Positions 46,252 through 60,533 of a stretch of 64,000 bases of DNA are shown here, one piece after another. Position 1 is the stretch's first letter. Each line of letters opens with the position of its first letter. A program made the translations under genes and the position numbers. The notes beneath the pieces were generated by a model. It saw only the letters and a list, made by a program, of their open reading frames with translations. It was not told where the DNA came from and made no database searches. The DNA comes from Medicago truncatula (lineage: Eukaryota > Streptophyta > Magnoliopsida > Fabales > Fabaceae): the NCBI RefSeq assembly GCF_003473485.1, contig NC_053048.1, positions 34,096,755 to 34,160,754 of the forward strand, given 5' to 3'.

Positions 46252-49200
46252 TATAATAGTATATGGGTGTGTTGTTGATTTACAATTATCTAAAGAATGA
46301 AATTGTAAGTCAACGTTATGCATTTTTTTCATTTGGATCAAGAAACATTAATATTTATTATTTAAAGCTAGCAAATCAAGGGTTAGTTTTGTCATGTATT
46401 TCTTCTACTCTCAAAGTATCCCTTGTGCTTTGTGGTTGTGTCTTTTGCATTAATAAAATTCTTTTTGCCTCTTAAAAAAGGTGTTAGTTTTGTAAATTTT
46501 ATTAAAATTGGGTACACTCTTTCTTCTTTAAAATAATTAAATTAATATGATGGGTAGTTAAGTAATTTTTTATTGTACAATCATAAACACTAACCTTTTA
46601 TGTGCAACCCACTTTGCTAATAGATCCTCGTAATATCTGTCATGTATATTTAATTGGTTTAAAATCAGAATCAACCTTCGGATTTATAAAAATTTGAAAA
46701 CAAGGAAGGAAAAAAACAAATAAAAGGTTGGTATCATAGTCTGAATCCAACAAAAAAAGCAAGTGTGAACTAATGAGAAATCGCGTTGTGAGACTCAATT
46801 TTGTCGTTTCATTCATTCTAGTCAAGCCATTTACACTGCATTGAAGGAAAAAATTTGGTCAAACACTACATGTTCATGGAATTTGATTACAATATTAATT
46901 TAAGAAAACTTACACGTCTAAATTCTAATTATGGTACCACTCTAAATTCAAATGTCTTGAAAGTCAAAAGGATCATGCATTCGTGAAAACGAAAACCTCG
47001 AATGAAATATTTTAGTTCCACTAGATTCTATAGTTCATAGTACCCACTGGCTAGTGAAAGTGATCATTTAGTTATTCTTTGATTTTTTGTTTCAAGTACA
47101 GTAGCTCATGAAATATAATATTATAAAATGTGATTGATGATATATTTAATATTTTACGGATTTTTTTAGAAATATTCAATAACAAACTTTATTAATATGT
47201 AATAAACTGAGATTTTTTCTAGATGCAATAACTAAACTGAGTTTTATAATATATTTAGAGTGAATAATGAATACTTACCACCGTAATTATTAGGGAAAAA
47301 AAAAAAGTACCACCGTAATTCTATCTACTGTGTTTTATCGTAAACAAGAGTGGAAATTCAACAGCTCTAAATTGGATATTTTATGCATGTTAAATTGTGT
47401 GTATTTAACAATTTAATTGAATCCCCTAAAAAAAACAATTTAATTGAATGTTTAAAAGAAAAATATAATTGAAAGTTTATTGGATAAAAATATAAGAAAA
47501 ATTTCATAAACTTCAAAGTAAATTAAAACTTCAATTTTCTTTTTTAAGAAAATTTAAAACTTCATTAAATAATTTATTTTACGTATATTTGTTTCACTAT
47601 AAATAACTACCAGTAGTACTACTATCTAATTATGTGCCACTTAACATGTAAACTGATCAAAATAGTGTCATGTCATTCAGTATATACTTATATATGTTGC
47701 TAGATATTTGAAATAACTTATTTAGACTTTTCTTACAGTACAAACACTTACAAAAATACTTATCGTATACTCGTAAGACATTTTCAACTTATCTCCGTCA
47801 ATTTATTTAATCTTAAATCAGTTTCCAATTTTTAAAACAATTTAGAAATATAGATGCTTAAATAAAGCATTTAATTCAACTCCTTGTCCAGTGCCTCTTA
47901 CCCAAATGTTACCATAAAAATGTCCTTTGGGAGAGCTAACGGAGTAACAGAGTTTCTGTTTAAAAAATAAAAATAAAAATAAAATAACAAAGGATTCATT
48001 TCTAATTACAGTAGTTTCCTACAAAATACCGCCCCTTACTCATCCCTTTCCTTTAAACAATTCAAATAATCTCAAATTATGTCAATTCATTCTGTTAAGC
48101 CTTCCCCATCAACTCAAGTCAATCTTCCCTGGAAAACCAAAAAAAACTCAAGTCAACCTAAAAATAATAATTTTTATGACCAAGATTCAAACATAATCTA
48201 ACATGCATGAATCGACCTATCAGGACAGAGGTTAGTCCGCAGTCAAACTTTCTTTGAAAAATATCACTTCATAGTCCAACTTCAAAGAACGTTATGAGAC
48301 CGTGAGTCGTTTGTTATTTGCCGATGGAAAAGTCCTTTTGGAGGACTAAACACGTTATTTCAGGTTTGGTATGACTCAGATGGTGGTTTTCCATTGTCAC
48401 TGAGAAACACTTTTTAGCAGATTACATTCATTTCACACTACCTAAAGGACCTTTAAATGCTTCTTTATGAAAATTACCTTTTCTCTTTCATTTTATGCTC
48501 TCGTGAGACATTCTCTTGTTAAAATACCTTTTTAAACCTGATTTTTTACAGAACTATTGTACATTTAGTTACACTCTATAGACCCCTGGATGGATCATTA
48601 TCGTGTCTGCATTGTCCCATTGAAAAAATCCCCCCACATCAAATGGCTGGAGATTAGTGTGAGCCTATCATAACCTCCATCTCCTATTTACTTTCCTGGC
48701 CGGAGGCAGTTGAAAAGCCAGCCAACAAGCTAATTATTAGCTACGGCATCTTAATTTGCCACATGCTTCCCCAAACGATCCGGTAACTATGTAGAATGCC
48801 AAGCATTTGTCTTACATCAACGCAATCTGCTTCTGCAACTCATCTGGAGAATTCAGATCAGAAAAGATCAGGACCAAGCAGAGAGAATACAACAACTTAA
48901 GACAGACATCGGTTTTTTCAGGAACATGGCTCGTTTTGATCATGTAGAAGTATGTTCGCAACATTCTTCACTAAGCCTCCATATATACACACAGAATGGT
49001 ACATGCACTTCTATGACCATAAAAAGCACTCATGGCTCAAAACTTCTAATAAACATCAACTTATGAATATTCAAACACAAATCCAATTCAATTCAATGCA
49101 AAACATAATAATCACACCAAAATATCCAAAAACTGAGCAAAACCAATTTTTTTTATTAAATTGGTGCACACATATATCAATTCAAAATTACTTTTACACC

Positions 49201-49928
49201 CCCATGTTAGAGTGCAAACCTAGACGCAACGTTGCGTTATAACGTAAATATTCTTTTAGTTTAAAATAAGAGATCAAGGGATATGCAGACATTATTGTAA
49301 ATTATGTTTTATACTAACATCCAATCAAATTTCACCCTTTAGCTGCGTCATTAATTTAGATCATTTTTAATAAAAAAATTGCTTTTTAATCTTATTTTAT
49401 ATTGCGTCTCTTGTGGTCTCCCCTCCCCACTTTATGTGGTTATCCCTTTCTTCACCTTGGGCAACTTGGATCAATGCCAGATGGGTCTTTATTGTATAAC
49501 TTAGTGTTGTATATCAGCTCATCATGGCGAACTGAAAAAGCTAAATGAAAATGCTATTATTTTTCTGAAAGGGCTCATATAAGTTTATGAAATTTTAATT
49601 GTGACAATATCCTCAAATCATGCATTTAATGACCTAGCGATATTCCTTTTTCGAAGGACCAGAAATCCCTTCTCAATGATGGGGGAAAGTCAGGTCCATG
49701 CGTAGTTAAAGGACCAGCAGCGAGGAGGATAAGGTTGCTGAGACTGAGACGGACATAGACTGGACAGTGGTGCCTTTGGCATACTGTTTATGCCCATTTT
49801 CTGCGCCACTTCGATAATGGTGGTGGTGGAACATGATTAGAACGTAATTAAATATATTTAAGAGATAATCTGATTTGGCAGTGTAAGACAACTTTACACT
49901 AACAACTCATCCATCAATTTCTTTAAAT
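46252..49928. other. Intergenic region, no supported gene
   Basis: About 3.7 kb of AT-rich DNA. Several ORFs of 60-100 codons (for example 48952-49242) are rich in Asn/Gln/His/Ile and show no domain, splice context or conservation signal. Some stretches around 48040-48950 are less AT-biased, but no protein could be read in any frame. Confidence 0.6.
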
Positions 49929-49944
49929 AAACTATATGAACTCT

Positions 49945-50030
49945 TTTTTTTTGTGGTGGCCGGGGTTTGAACCCCGGACCTTGCATATATTATGCATTGT
50001 CCATACCAACTGAGCTATGCTCACGAGGAC
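49945..50030 (-). mobile_element. tRNA-head SINE fragment with 16-bp target duplication
   Basis: On the minus strand it starts CGTGAGCATAGCTCAGTTGG and continues to a box B-like GGTTCAAACCCC and an A-run. The repeat AAACTATATGAACTCT flanks it exactly (49929-49944 and 50031-50046). The whole insertion is only about 86 bp, so it represents the tRNA-like head alone or a short SINE family. Confidence 0.85.
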
Positions 50031-50046
50031 AAACTATATGAACTCT

Positions 50047-50929
50047 AGATTTGTGAAGACTGGTGATCGGACAAAATATTAGATAGTTCGTAAAGCACTG
50101 TCTATTTTGAATGTTCATTCTCCACATTCTAAAGAAAGTATTGTATACTCATTTAATTAAATTCTATTAGTTTCCAATAGAAAGTCAAAATTAAATAAAC
50201 TCAAATTTTCTCTCCACTTTCTTATTTTTCAACCACTGCCAATACCCACTTCTTACCTCCTTCCATTTCACTACCTACCCCCACCCGTGAATACAGAAAA
50301 GCAAAGGTGATGCTCTTCATTCAACTAACCTTATGTTCTAATTGGATATTATATCTACCACAATTGACCTTTTTTTCAATAAATCAATAATCTACCAGTA
50401 TACCTCAGAGCATATTTAAGTACAAATACTCCTCATTCAATTAACCTTATATTCTAATTGCAAACTACACCAACTATGATGGCCTTTTTTTTCAATGGAT
50501 CAACAATTTACCAGTACCTCAAATAGCAGATTTATGATCAGAACTTCAGGGCCACATGATCTCTATATTCTAAAACCTTTAGTAACAGATATTAACGAAG
50601 AAAGGGATGTCCTAAACTAATGAAACCTCAGAATCACTTGCTACAGGTTTTGGACAATTTTAAAACCAAAATCAAGTCACTATTATCTATAGATAGCAAC
50701 TAAACCCAACGAAACTAATGCGAAGAATATCACAAGGGAGGGGGAGGGGGTCCGCAATAAAAGAAATAAGAAGGGAGGGGGAGGGAGAGAGAGAGAGAGA
50801 GACCTTGCTCTTACCTGGTAACTTGTAAAACCAATTGCCACAAGACTGCTTTGTGATGGACAAATACAAGGGGGGCCATTTATATTGAGATTTTTTTAGT
50901 TTCTATAAGTGGCATGAGAGTAACACAAG
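50047..50929. other. 3' flank of the flippase gene
   Basis: This includes the probable 3' untranslated region (roughly 50690-50929 on the minus strand), with a GA-rich tract and (AG)n run at about 50740-50800. The segment AACCTTATRTTCTAATTG occurs twice, near 50330 and 50445. No other gene is seen. Confidence 0.5.
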
Positions 50930-53900
50930 TTAACTGGAAGCTTGATGCCTTGACTCAAAACGATCATGTCGTTTTCTCATTAGCTCAGCTTCTCTTGCTA
51001 TCTGGATATCTGAAGGCCAGAATATTTGATAAACAACTTTGCACGTAAAGCGGGGTAGCAATGCCACGATTATTATAAGCAAAATTGTTATCCAATATGT
51101 AGGGGAGCTTGCCAGATGATATATAGTCCTGCAGTAATTTTGAAACGTGTTATATTTATAACCTAGGGTACTTCTATTTTTATCATACATAATACCTATT
51201 GTAGGACACATATAACTAACCAGTAAAAAGGAAAGATGGGAATGGAATCCAATATCACCATGCAACCATATGTAATGACTACAGATCCCCAGACAGCAAT
51301 ATGAGTAACTAATACCCAACGGTTGATGTCCATAGCCAGGTGTGCATTTACAAGGATAACAACTGCAATTGTCCACAAGCTTCCCATGCTCCATATATCA
51401 ATTGAACTATCCTTATAGGTAAACAACGGCATGTAAAAGAGAACAAGGCTCTGCCATACTGTGTCAATCATTGTGATCCAAAATAATTGCATATTGTAAG
51501 CTTCTTGCCTGTAACCAGTACTATACAGTTTTGGATACTGCAAGAGTGTCCTATGACTCAAGTCTTTGTCCAAAATACCAACAAAAATTGTGGGTACAGA
51601 TGTGTATAACACAGAATAGAATACACTACTCCAATCTGTTAATGCAGAAGTTGTAGAAAAAGCCGTGCATAATATATACCTACAGACAAGGAAGACAATA
51701 CATTAAAATGTTAAAAATCTCATAAAACCTGCAACTATTATTAAAATCGAATAACATCAAGAGGGAAGAAAATTATTATTTTCGGGCATCCTGGCACTAA
51801 AATATAACAAGTGTATAACTTAAAATAAGTATTTCCCCACTAGACGGATGCATCAGTTAAAATATTGAAAAGAAATGTCAATTATCTGTCCACAACTAAT
51901 CATGAGCAGAAATAACAAAAAGAATGAAAGAGAAACTCGTATAAACATGAGGAACTCAACCATAGTATCCAAAGAAATTCATACATACCAAAATAACATC
52001 AACACAAAGACAGCATTGCGGTAGAAGTTGTACAGAACTAAATAACCAACACGCTGGTAGTTCCAGTGCCCATGAACAAGAAGTAATCTTTTCAAGAACT
52101 GAAATTGTCCCATAGCAAAATCTGATGCCATCACAGCTTGACGCCCTTCCAACCCACATATTCCAACACCAACATCTGCCATTTGGATCATTGACACGTC
52201 ATTGGCCCCTGTCAAAAGTATTCCCAAAGAAAATGATTAAGCTTCATGACCACAGCCTATTGGAATATTATTAGTCACCATCAACCAGAACCTCCAAGAA
52301 AAATCAAATATGAATTAAGGGAAATTTTATACTAGTATAAAGAACTTACCGTCACCAATGGCCAGTGTCATATCATCTGTGCGGCTCTTTATCAGATCAA
52401 CAATTCCAGCCTTCTGCAAGGGTGCAACACGACAACACAGCACAACCTTACAGGAAATTGCAAGGTCAAAAAGCTGTTGAACAGAAAAAGGAAATCAGTA
52501 TCTATTTTCCGTTAAGTCTTATTTAACAGCTCAAATCTGACAAAGTAGAATATTCACCTCCAACAACTCAAACAGAAAAGGAAAGTTTTAGACGTCGAAT
52601 AAAGGATATATATTCCAAAAAAATAAATCTAACAGGGAAGGATGATTTTACCTCTGACTCCAATTCCTTCTCCAAAATATAAACCAAACTATTCCCATCA
52701 ATTATGAGTGCCAATGGAATATCAGTTCCTTCTTCGTTTCCTGGATTCCATTTGGGCAAACTCATTGACTTTGAACCATTGGAAATATCAAGTTCACCAT
52801 GTTCAGCATTGGTTTTATTCCTCAGATTCTGATTCCCTCTACATGAAGATCTCACACCATATTTGGCTATGGCGTCACCCAAAAGATTTCTACATTCCTC
52901 CTCTGAAGTGCCATTAATAACAATTTGCTGCATATCTGCACTGAGAAGTTTGCAGGAAAGACCAATTGAGATTGCTGTCTCTTGTTTATCACCGGTAAGA
53001 ACCCAGACCTTGATTCCAGCTTGCCGTAGGGACTCAATGGCTTCTGGTACACCCTCTTGCAGCTTGTCCTCAATTCCAGTTGCTCCAAGTAGATTTAAAT
53101 TGCATTCTATAAGAGCTGCTGTTTGACGTAGTTTACTGGCTCTGTCAGTTAACGCAGTGCTTGCCTCTCCATACCTGTTTTGCCACTCCACAAGTTCAGC
53201 ATCAGAAAGACTTCTAGAGGCAACTACAAGGGTGCGCAAACCTTGTGAAGAATATTCACACAAATGACTCTGAGTTGCATGCAATAAGCTATTGTTGCTC
53301 TCACTGCCATTTGCCAAAATGCTAAACATTGATGTATCAGCGCCTTTGACTAGCACCTTTACAACATTGTCAGGAAACCGAATAACAACGGACATTCTCT
53401 TTCGCACGCTATCAAACTCATGCAAGCCCAATACGTCCAATCTATATACCAGACATGATAAAGTTACTAAGAAATCTAAATAGGTAACATAAACAGTACA
53501 AAACTGAACTAGAATGAGCGTACATAATACTGTTTCATCAATCATGCATTCCAGCATCATTTAAACAAAATATAAAAGTGGTAACCCATCTCAAAGGAAG
53601 TCACAATCTACCTGAGTTTCTCACCATTGATGTCAATAACAATATGCCCAGATGTCCGCTCAAAAAGAGTGTATCCATATGCAGAGGCCGCAGAAACTAG
53701 AGCTTGTTCATCAGGGGATTCTCCCTGGTAATCAATGCATTCTGCATATTCGTTTAATTCACTTGTTCCACAACCAGAAAATCCACCATCATTAAGTATA
53801 GGAATCACAGTATTACAAGCAGCCAATGTAAGAAAAAACTCATGAGCAACTATTCTTTCGTCTTCGTTTGAGTTTTTATGCAACATGTTCATTAGTTTGG

Positions 53901-56293
53901 GATCAACTGCAATTTCAGATTTGAGTTTCCATCTCTGTTTAGGAATAACATCTGTTGATGCTGCAAAACGTCACAAACAAACAAAACTTTTGATAAGAAC
54001 TATAATTCATTATACGCTTTCAGATGGTTTTTGTTAAGAACACAAGCAGCTGACACATTCAGGCTGAAAGCAAAATATAATAACTTACTGAAAAGCGTAA
54101 CAATTTCATCAAATAAGTACGCAAGAAAAGCTAAATTGTACAAAGGAAATAAAACCAGCTGCTAACTCATGAAGCTTCTGCTCTCCTACAATAACTATAG
54201 ATCTGGCTTTATATATTCACACGGTATTAACACTAGTAGGTCCCCCCCAGGATCAATTAGAAGTAGTTCTGTAGTTGAATAGAAAATGACAATTAAAGAG
54301 CACATTTTATATTGGCATCAATTTTCATCAACCCGTCAAGCAAACTAACCATTACCATATACCAAAGAATTCTAGAAGCATAACTTATGCATTTCACAAA
54401 TTTTACATGAGAAATCAAAACTTTCGCATAATCTCAATCCCTAAATATAAAGAATTTCAGTGACAAGGATTTCAAACTGCGACAACAGCGATACAAGTCA
54501 CAACAACGGCACTGCACAGCAACATTAAGCAGTCTAAAGTTACATATAATTATCTCAAGGGGAGACCAAATACCTGAACTATTATCAGCAGTAAGCAAGG
54601 TGCTCCCATAATTCTTCCCATCTACACTAGCCCTTCGAAATTCCATCTTGTTTTCTGTTAGTGTTCCTGTCTTGTCTGAAAATATATAGCGTATTTGACC
54701 CAAATCTTCATTTATATTTAATGATCTACACTGAAACCTTGATCCAGAGCTAGTGCAATACATATCCAAGTCTTCAATCATGAAGTATGACTGCCCCAAT
54801 CTAACCAACTCCATGGTGATGTAAAGAGATATGGGTATCATTATCTGAAACACTATCACAGAACTCAAAAAGGAGAAAAACGCTTCCATTGGTATCCCAT
54901 AGTACTTATATTTCTTTCCTTTATCCGGGCCATTGTTAAGGTATGTTTTTCTGTAGTAAGGCAAGGTATCAAGCTGGTTCTTGTGGCGTACCAGCCAAAG
55001 ACACATCCCAATGGCCACAACCAAACACATGATACAAAGAAAAATCGACAACCACAGGGTTTCTCTATTCATATAACCTTCCAGTCTGCTTCTCTTGGAA
55101 GGAGAAGCCGCACTGTTCAGCATGGCTTTTGTTTCCTGTCCAGCATAAACCACAACACCAATTATCCAATCTGTGTTCTTCAGTTGGCAACCTCGTAGGA
55201 CAATGTTTGACTGGCTAAGAGAAAACTTAATTCCATTGAACTCCATATTAGCTGTGAACTCATAAATATTCCGGTTCGGCTGCTCACATCTAATAATCCC
55301 AGAAACATCACAAACCTCCGACGATACCGCAGAAGCTGTTTCCTGCTTGGCATACCTCGTCTTCAAATTCGACTCTCCATCCAAATTCATTGTCTGAATA
55401 TAGGCAAGCCCACTTGGATCACTCGTCCCCAACAAGACCATATCAGCAGGAATGGTCTCATCAGCAAAAATCTTAACAACCTCACCGGCCTCAATCTTTT
55501 TCCAAACCTTCGACCGAAAATCACCAGACTGAAGAACCAAAGACTCACGATTATTCTCATTGTTATCCGACCTATGTCTTCTCCAATCCTCATATCCATC
55601 CTTAATAGCAGTAACTAAAAGAACAAACAAAAGCGGAAAAAGGGATACCGTCCTCCCAAACACAGCTAACGGAGGAAGCTGATTTAGTGCAGCAATAGCA
55701 AGGAAGTACAAATATGCTACCCTATGAAACTGAATAAATAAATTCTTTGGCAAGAAAGTGATAAAAGTGTATCTACTAGTCCGAATCTCGTTCCCGGTAA
55801 ACTCATACTTATCATTAGTTTTCTTAGGATCATTTATATAAATCAACCTAGCACTATCTTCATGTAAAATTTGGTCATCAAACTGCACACTTTTATGACG
55901 AATCCTACGCGATGAAGGTGTTGGTGCTGCTGATGGTGTTGTTGAAATTTCAAAGGGCACAGTATTAACATCATGCAGTTCCATTGCACCCCACGATCGC
56001 AGGCGTCCCTGTTCCCGCGTGGGGCATTCCAAAGGAAACTGCGAATCAGGAGTTTGAAACTCTGTTATAGAAGCTGGTGCAGTGGAAATGCTGCTACTGT
56101 TACTGTTGTTGTTGAATGCTGAGTGGAAGCTGCAATCTTTCGCCAACACAACTTCCCTGTGGTTGGAGGTTGGAGGAGATTCGACGGCCTCACGGGATCC
56201 GGATCTCCGGTGGCGGTGATGAATGACAGGAGGAACAAGATCTGGTTCGGAAAGTAGTGGTTGATCAGAACTCATATATAATTCTCCATTCAC
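50930..56293 (-). CDS. P4-type ATPase, phospholipid flippase (ALA1-like)
   Basis: It moves aminophospholipids from the outer to the cytosolic leaflet at ATP cost and normally works with an ALIS (CDC50-type) beta subunit (family knowledge). Seven coding exons: 54574-56293, 53612-53960, 52652-53441, 52350-52473, 51989-52208, 51221-51679 and 50930-51128, totalling 1286 residues with intact phase. Signatures: RLIYINDP, the actuator [13 protein letters not shown] in the fourth membrane span ([16 protein letters not shown]), and the phosphorylation site DKTGTLT with Asp near residue 540. Then come [24 protein letters not shown], and [19 protein letters not shown] near 992 (the GDG is split by intron 4), followed by the C-terminal spans. 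The N-terminus is long and Ser/Pro-rich. ATG 56293 is the first in frame, and ATG 56275 (MSSDQPLL) is a good alternative. No disabling changes seen. Confidence 0.96.
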
Positions 56294-56760
56294 ATTTAGT
56301 GGAGAATCGCGTTTGCGAATATATTCACGGCGAGAATAATCGATTAATTGATTATTTAATTAATGATTCTTCCCTGAAAATGATGAAATCGAAGGAAATT
56401 TTAATTGAAATAAAAAGCGGATAAGGAATCATGGATCAATTTGATTTCATTTTTTGAACCCTAATGTATGGTTGTAATAATGTTAAAAATAGATAAACAT
56501 GCATAGATATAAAATTTGAGGATTAATCTGAAAAATTGAGATGAGAGAAGAAGAAAAGGATGAACCTGAAAGATTGAGAATGTGGAGAGAGAGAGAGAGA
56601 GAGAGAAAGAGGAGAGAGAAGGAATCAGGTGCTGTGTTGTGTTGAGAGAGAGAGTAATGGTGAACCACCAATCAATCCAATCCTTTTCGTTACGTTGCTT
56701 TTTTCCTTCTTCACACTTCTCTCTCTTCTTTCTTCTTCCTTTCTAAAGGCCATCACCTAA
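56294..56760 (-). promoter_or_regulatory. Flippase 5' leader and promoter region, possible leader intron
   Basis: Upstream of the start codon the minus strand carries a CT/GA-rich leader with (GA)n at about 56588-56610. A CAG|GTTCATCC donor-like site near 56562 could define a 5' UTR intron, commonly seen in plant housekeeping genes. The assignment is inferred. Confidence 0.4.
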
Positions 56761-57029
56761 CAAACTAATGCCATTACTCACTCTTCCATTTCTTTTTACC
56801 TTTTTTATTTTTTTATTTTAAATTATTTAATTTATATACACCGTCAATGTAAAATATCGTTAAGTAGACATTCAGTCAAACTATTGTAGGTATACATTTT
56901 TAAATAAGTTTCTAAAGTTATCTAAACATCATTCAATTATATGTTGGGCTTCGGTCCTCCCGTTCATAAAATAAATAAATTATATGTTTGTGTAAAAAGT
57001 TTTACATTGCTAATTTATTTATTGACTAT

Positions 57030-59430
57030 AGACCTTCATCCATGAATTCACATGTGTCGACACCCCACAACAAAATGGTCTCGCAAAAAGAAAAATCATG
57101 ATTTATTTGAAGTTGCTCAAGTTAGTCTCTTTCAAATGTTTGTCCCAACACATTGGGGTGAAGCAGTTTTCATTGCAACTTATCTAATTAATTGTTTGTC
57201 ATCTCGTGTTATAGATAAAGTTAGTCATGTCTAGCTTTTGATCCGACAATTCCCTTTTGTTCCTATTTTGTAGAACAGTGAGTCTCATGTATTTGGTTGT
57301 GTTGCTTTTGTTTATATTCATCAGCAACACCAAACTAAGTTGGATTCTTACGTGTCTTTATGGGCTATCTTCCGTACAAATGTTATCATCCTCCTAGTCG
57401 TAAGTACTTTGTTTCACAGGATGTCACTTTTCATAAAATAAAATAAAAAAGTGTCTTACTTCACTCGTACTCACCCTCATGTGGAGAATATAAATGAAAA
57501 TGACTCCGAGTTTGAGTTTTTTTTATCATGTGTCACAACTTCCATGAAACACAAGTCTCAGTTCCTAATCCTCATAATTCCTAGTTTATTCCTAGTCCTA
57601 CTCCCGAGTCTACTCACAGTTCTGGTATGTAGTCTACTCCTAGTTTTAATCCTGAGTCTATCTTTATTTTGGTTCCTTCGTTGTCTCTAGTTTTGTAGGA
57701 ACCAACACATTCAGCGTCAATTATAATGTATCAAATAAGAAATAAACATGAACTGCTCCAAAAACAACTGCAGTTGCCTGAACCGGAGGTATGTACTGGA
57801 AAGGACTCCTCTATTCGCGATTCTTAAATTTATGATACTTGTGATACTGTTCTAGTTGATTTGCCCATTGCTTTGAGAAAGAATAAAGTATCATGTCTCT
57901 TTATATATAGACATCTTATTTCTAAATATATCTCCACTAAACATCTTTCAGCACATTATCAGATTCTTATTGTAACTATTGGTTCTGTGAGAATTCCATC
58001 ATGTGTTGAAAAAGCGTTGAAATATAGAAATTGGGTTGAACTACAAATGAGGAAATTATTGCACTTGAGAAAAATGATAGTCGAGAGATTGTTAGGAGGA
58101 AAAGAAATAAGACACTAGTTGGATGCAAATAGATCTATTGTAAAACACAAATCAGATGGAACTCTTGATCGCTACAAGGCAAGACTTGTGGTGAAAAGTT
58201 ATACCCATATATATGGCATTGATTATGAGGAGACATTTACACATGTGGCTAAGATGAATATTGTACAGATCTTTTTATCTCTCGTTGATTAACTTGGATA
58301 GGAATTGCAACAGTTTGATGTTAAAAAGGTGTTCTTGCATGGAGACTTAGAAAAGGAGGTATATATAGAGATTCTGCCTGGATTTAGTCTCACAAATGGA
58401 GCCAACAAGGAGTGTCGATCGAAGAAGGCCTTATATGAACTAAATCAGTCCCCTTGGACATGGTCTGGAAGATTCACAAAGGCAATGGTGTGCTTAGGCT
58501 ACAAGCAAAGCCAAATATATCACACTTTGTTTTTCAAAGATTCACAAGGGGAAAAACTGATTGTACTTATTGTTTATGTTGATGATATTATTGTTATAGG
58601 AGACGGTTTAACTGAGAGACAATTGCTCAAAAAGAAATTGTCGGCGGAGTTTGAGATAAAAGACTTTAGACAGCTCAAATATTTCTTGGGATTTGAGGTT
58701 GCCTACTCATAACAAGGTATTATTACCTTTCAAAGAAAGTATCTAGATCTTTTTTTTTTGCAGGAAACAGACAAACTTGGATGTAAACCTGCAAGTGTCT
58801 CCATTGAGTAAAATTACAGGATAAGTTTCGAGGAGGAAAGCGCCAAAGTTGACAAGGGTCGGTATTAGAGATTAGTGGAAAAGTTGATTTTTTGAAACAC
58901 ATTAGGCCAAATTTGGTATATGCAGCAGTAAAAGAGGTGGAAGTCTAACTATGAAGGCTTACACCAATGCTGATTATGCAGGTTTATTGAGTGATATAAG
59001 GTCTCCTTCATGCTATTGTACTATCTTTTGTGGGAACCTTGTTGCTTTGAGGAGCAAGAAGCAGAGTGTGGTTGCTTGATCAAACGTTGAATCAAAATTC
59101 AGAGCTTTGTCATTGGAAATTTATGAACTATTGTTAATGAAACAAGTCTCATAAGATTTGAAGATAGAATGTGATGGCCCTATGAAGTTGTTTTGTGACT
59201 ACAAATCATCCATTAATATTGCACATAATCTTGTTCAGAATGAAAGGACAAAACACATTGAGATTGACCGGCATTTCATCAAAGATAAGTTGGATAATGG
59301 ATAGATAACTACAACCTACATTCCTTATAGGCATCAGTTGACAAATGTGTTAACAAAGGACTTAACAAACAAAAAAAGAAGTTGGACAATGGATGTATAA
59401 CTATAACCTTTATTGGAGTGGGAACTAGAA
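57030..59430 (+). mobile_element. Eroded Ty1/copia retrotransposon remnant
   Basis: Copia order is preserved. An integrase fragment is at about 57040-57235 (PQQNG-like, EVAQVSLFQMFVPTHWGEAV, TYLINCL). A reverse-transcriptase segment is at about 58140-58710 (QQFDVKKVFLHGDLEKEVYIE, ALYELNQSPWTW, then the catalytic-type VYVDDIIV and FEIKDFRQLKYFLGFEV). RNase H scraps run to about 59380. Multiple stops and frameshifts separate the pieces, gag and LTRs were not found, and it cannot encode a working polyprotein. Confidence 0.82.
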
Positions 59431-59639
59431 CAAGTTCAAATGCTGGAATTTTATTAGGCAGCTCATGTTCATAGGTTGGTACAACCGATTCATAATGATG
59501 ACTTCCTAATAATGTTAGATGATATCATATGAGAAATGGTTATGAATTGCTGCAGTAAGCTAAAATCCATTCATTTTTGTTTGTATCTGAACCGAAAGCA
59601 TAATGGTTAACTGAAAAGCTTCAATTCCTCCAAAAATGT

Positions 59640-59835
59640 TTTTGTGTGTGTGGAACTCTTGCACGACAAACACTACAAGCACACCACACTCTAGCTCATC
59701 GCGGAGTAATTCTCATTAATCAAGGTATGTCATACATTTTTTTCTTCAAAGAACCTGAAACATGTGGCCATCTCTTGTTCACTGGCTTCCCACATTTGGA
59801 ATACTATTTTTGATTGGCTAAGTTAAACATATGTA
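59640..59835 (+). pseudogene. Possible LINE zf-RVT scrap
   Basis: One frame reads EPETCGHLLFTGFPHLEYYF near 59747-59806, after a Thr/His-rich lead. It resembles the Cys/His end of plant LINE reverse transcriptases (ETCxHLLFxC), although the last Cys is Gly. It is short and ends in a stop. Low confidence. Confidence 0.4.
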
Positions 59836-60476
59836 TTACACATAGATTGTGTTGGTAACTTTTATACGGTGCCTGCTACTTAGAGGAAAGAAGATGAGAC
59901 ACACTTTGTTCTTAATTTGGTATGCAATCATGAGGACCTTTTGAATGACTTACTTCCTGTTTGCTTTAGCAGTTCGCATGTCCTTTCAGCGATGAAAAAT
60001 CATGTTGTCGCAGAAGCTTGCTTTTGGAGCTTCTTTAAATCGCGGTGAAAAAGGTCATAATCGTGTGTTTGGCAATGGAAAAGCGCAACCAAACATGCAG
60101 TTTGATTGGTGAATTTGTCCATTATCGTGTATTGAAAGTGTATAAACTTATTTTGTAATAGATTTTGAGTACCACTTTTATTCATATTAATATATTTTGC
60201 TTATAAACTAATTACAGATTTTTTTATTTTATCCCTCTATTTTTAAATTATGCCCTCAGCGACTTCCAGTTGTATATACGTCGTTACTTTTTCAAGTGGC
60301 ATATAAAATGAACTTATTAACTAATATGTTTTAAAAGAGTTTGATCTTATCATGTATTGTTTAAACCAAGACCGTTGTATCAGAAAAATCTTATTTATTT
60401 GCATACGAGTTTTTACTTTTGTTGTAATAGAATTGATGTAATTTGTTTGTATGATTTTAGCTCAACTGATAGAAAG

Positions 60477-60533
<57 letters not shown>

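Noticed and set aside
45878..46475. Several ORFs across the 318-bp MITE
   Set aside because: They are mirrored readings of the inverted repeats.
48952..49242. 96-codon plus-strand ORF
   Set aside because: Low-complexity, Gln/Asn/His-rich, no domain, no promoter or splice evidence.
52708..53126. Plus-strand ORFs within the flippase gene
   Set aside because: They are shadows of the minus-strand exon 52652-53441.
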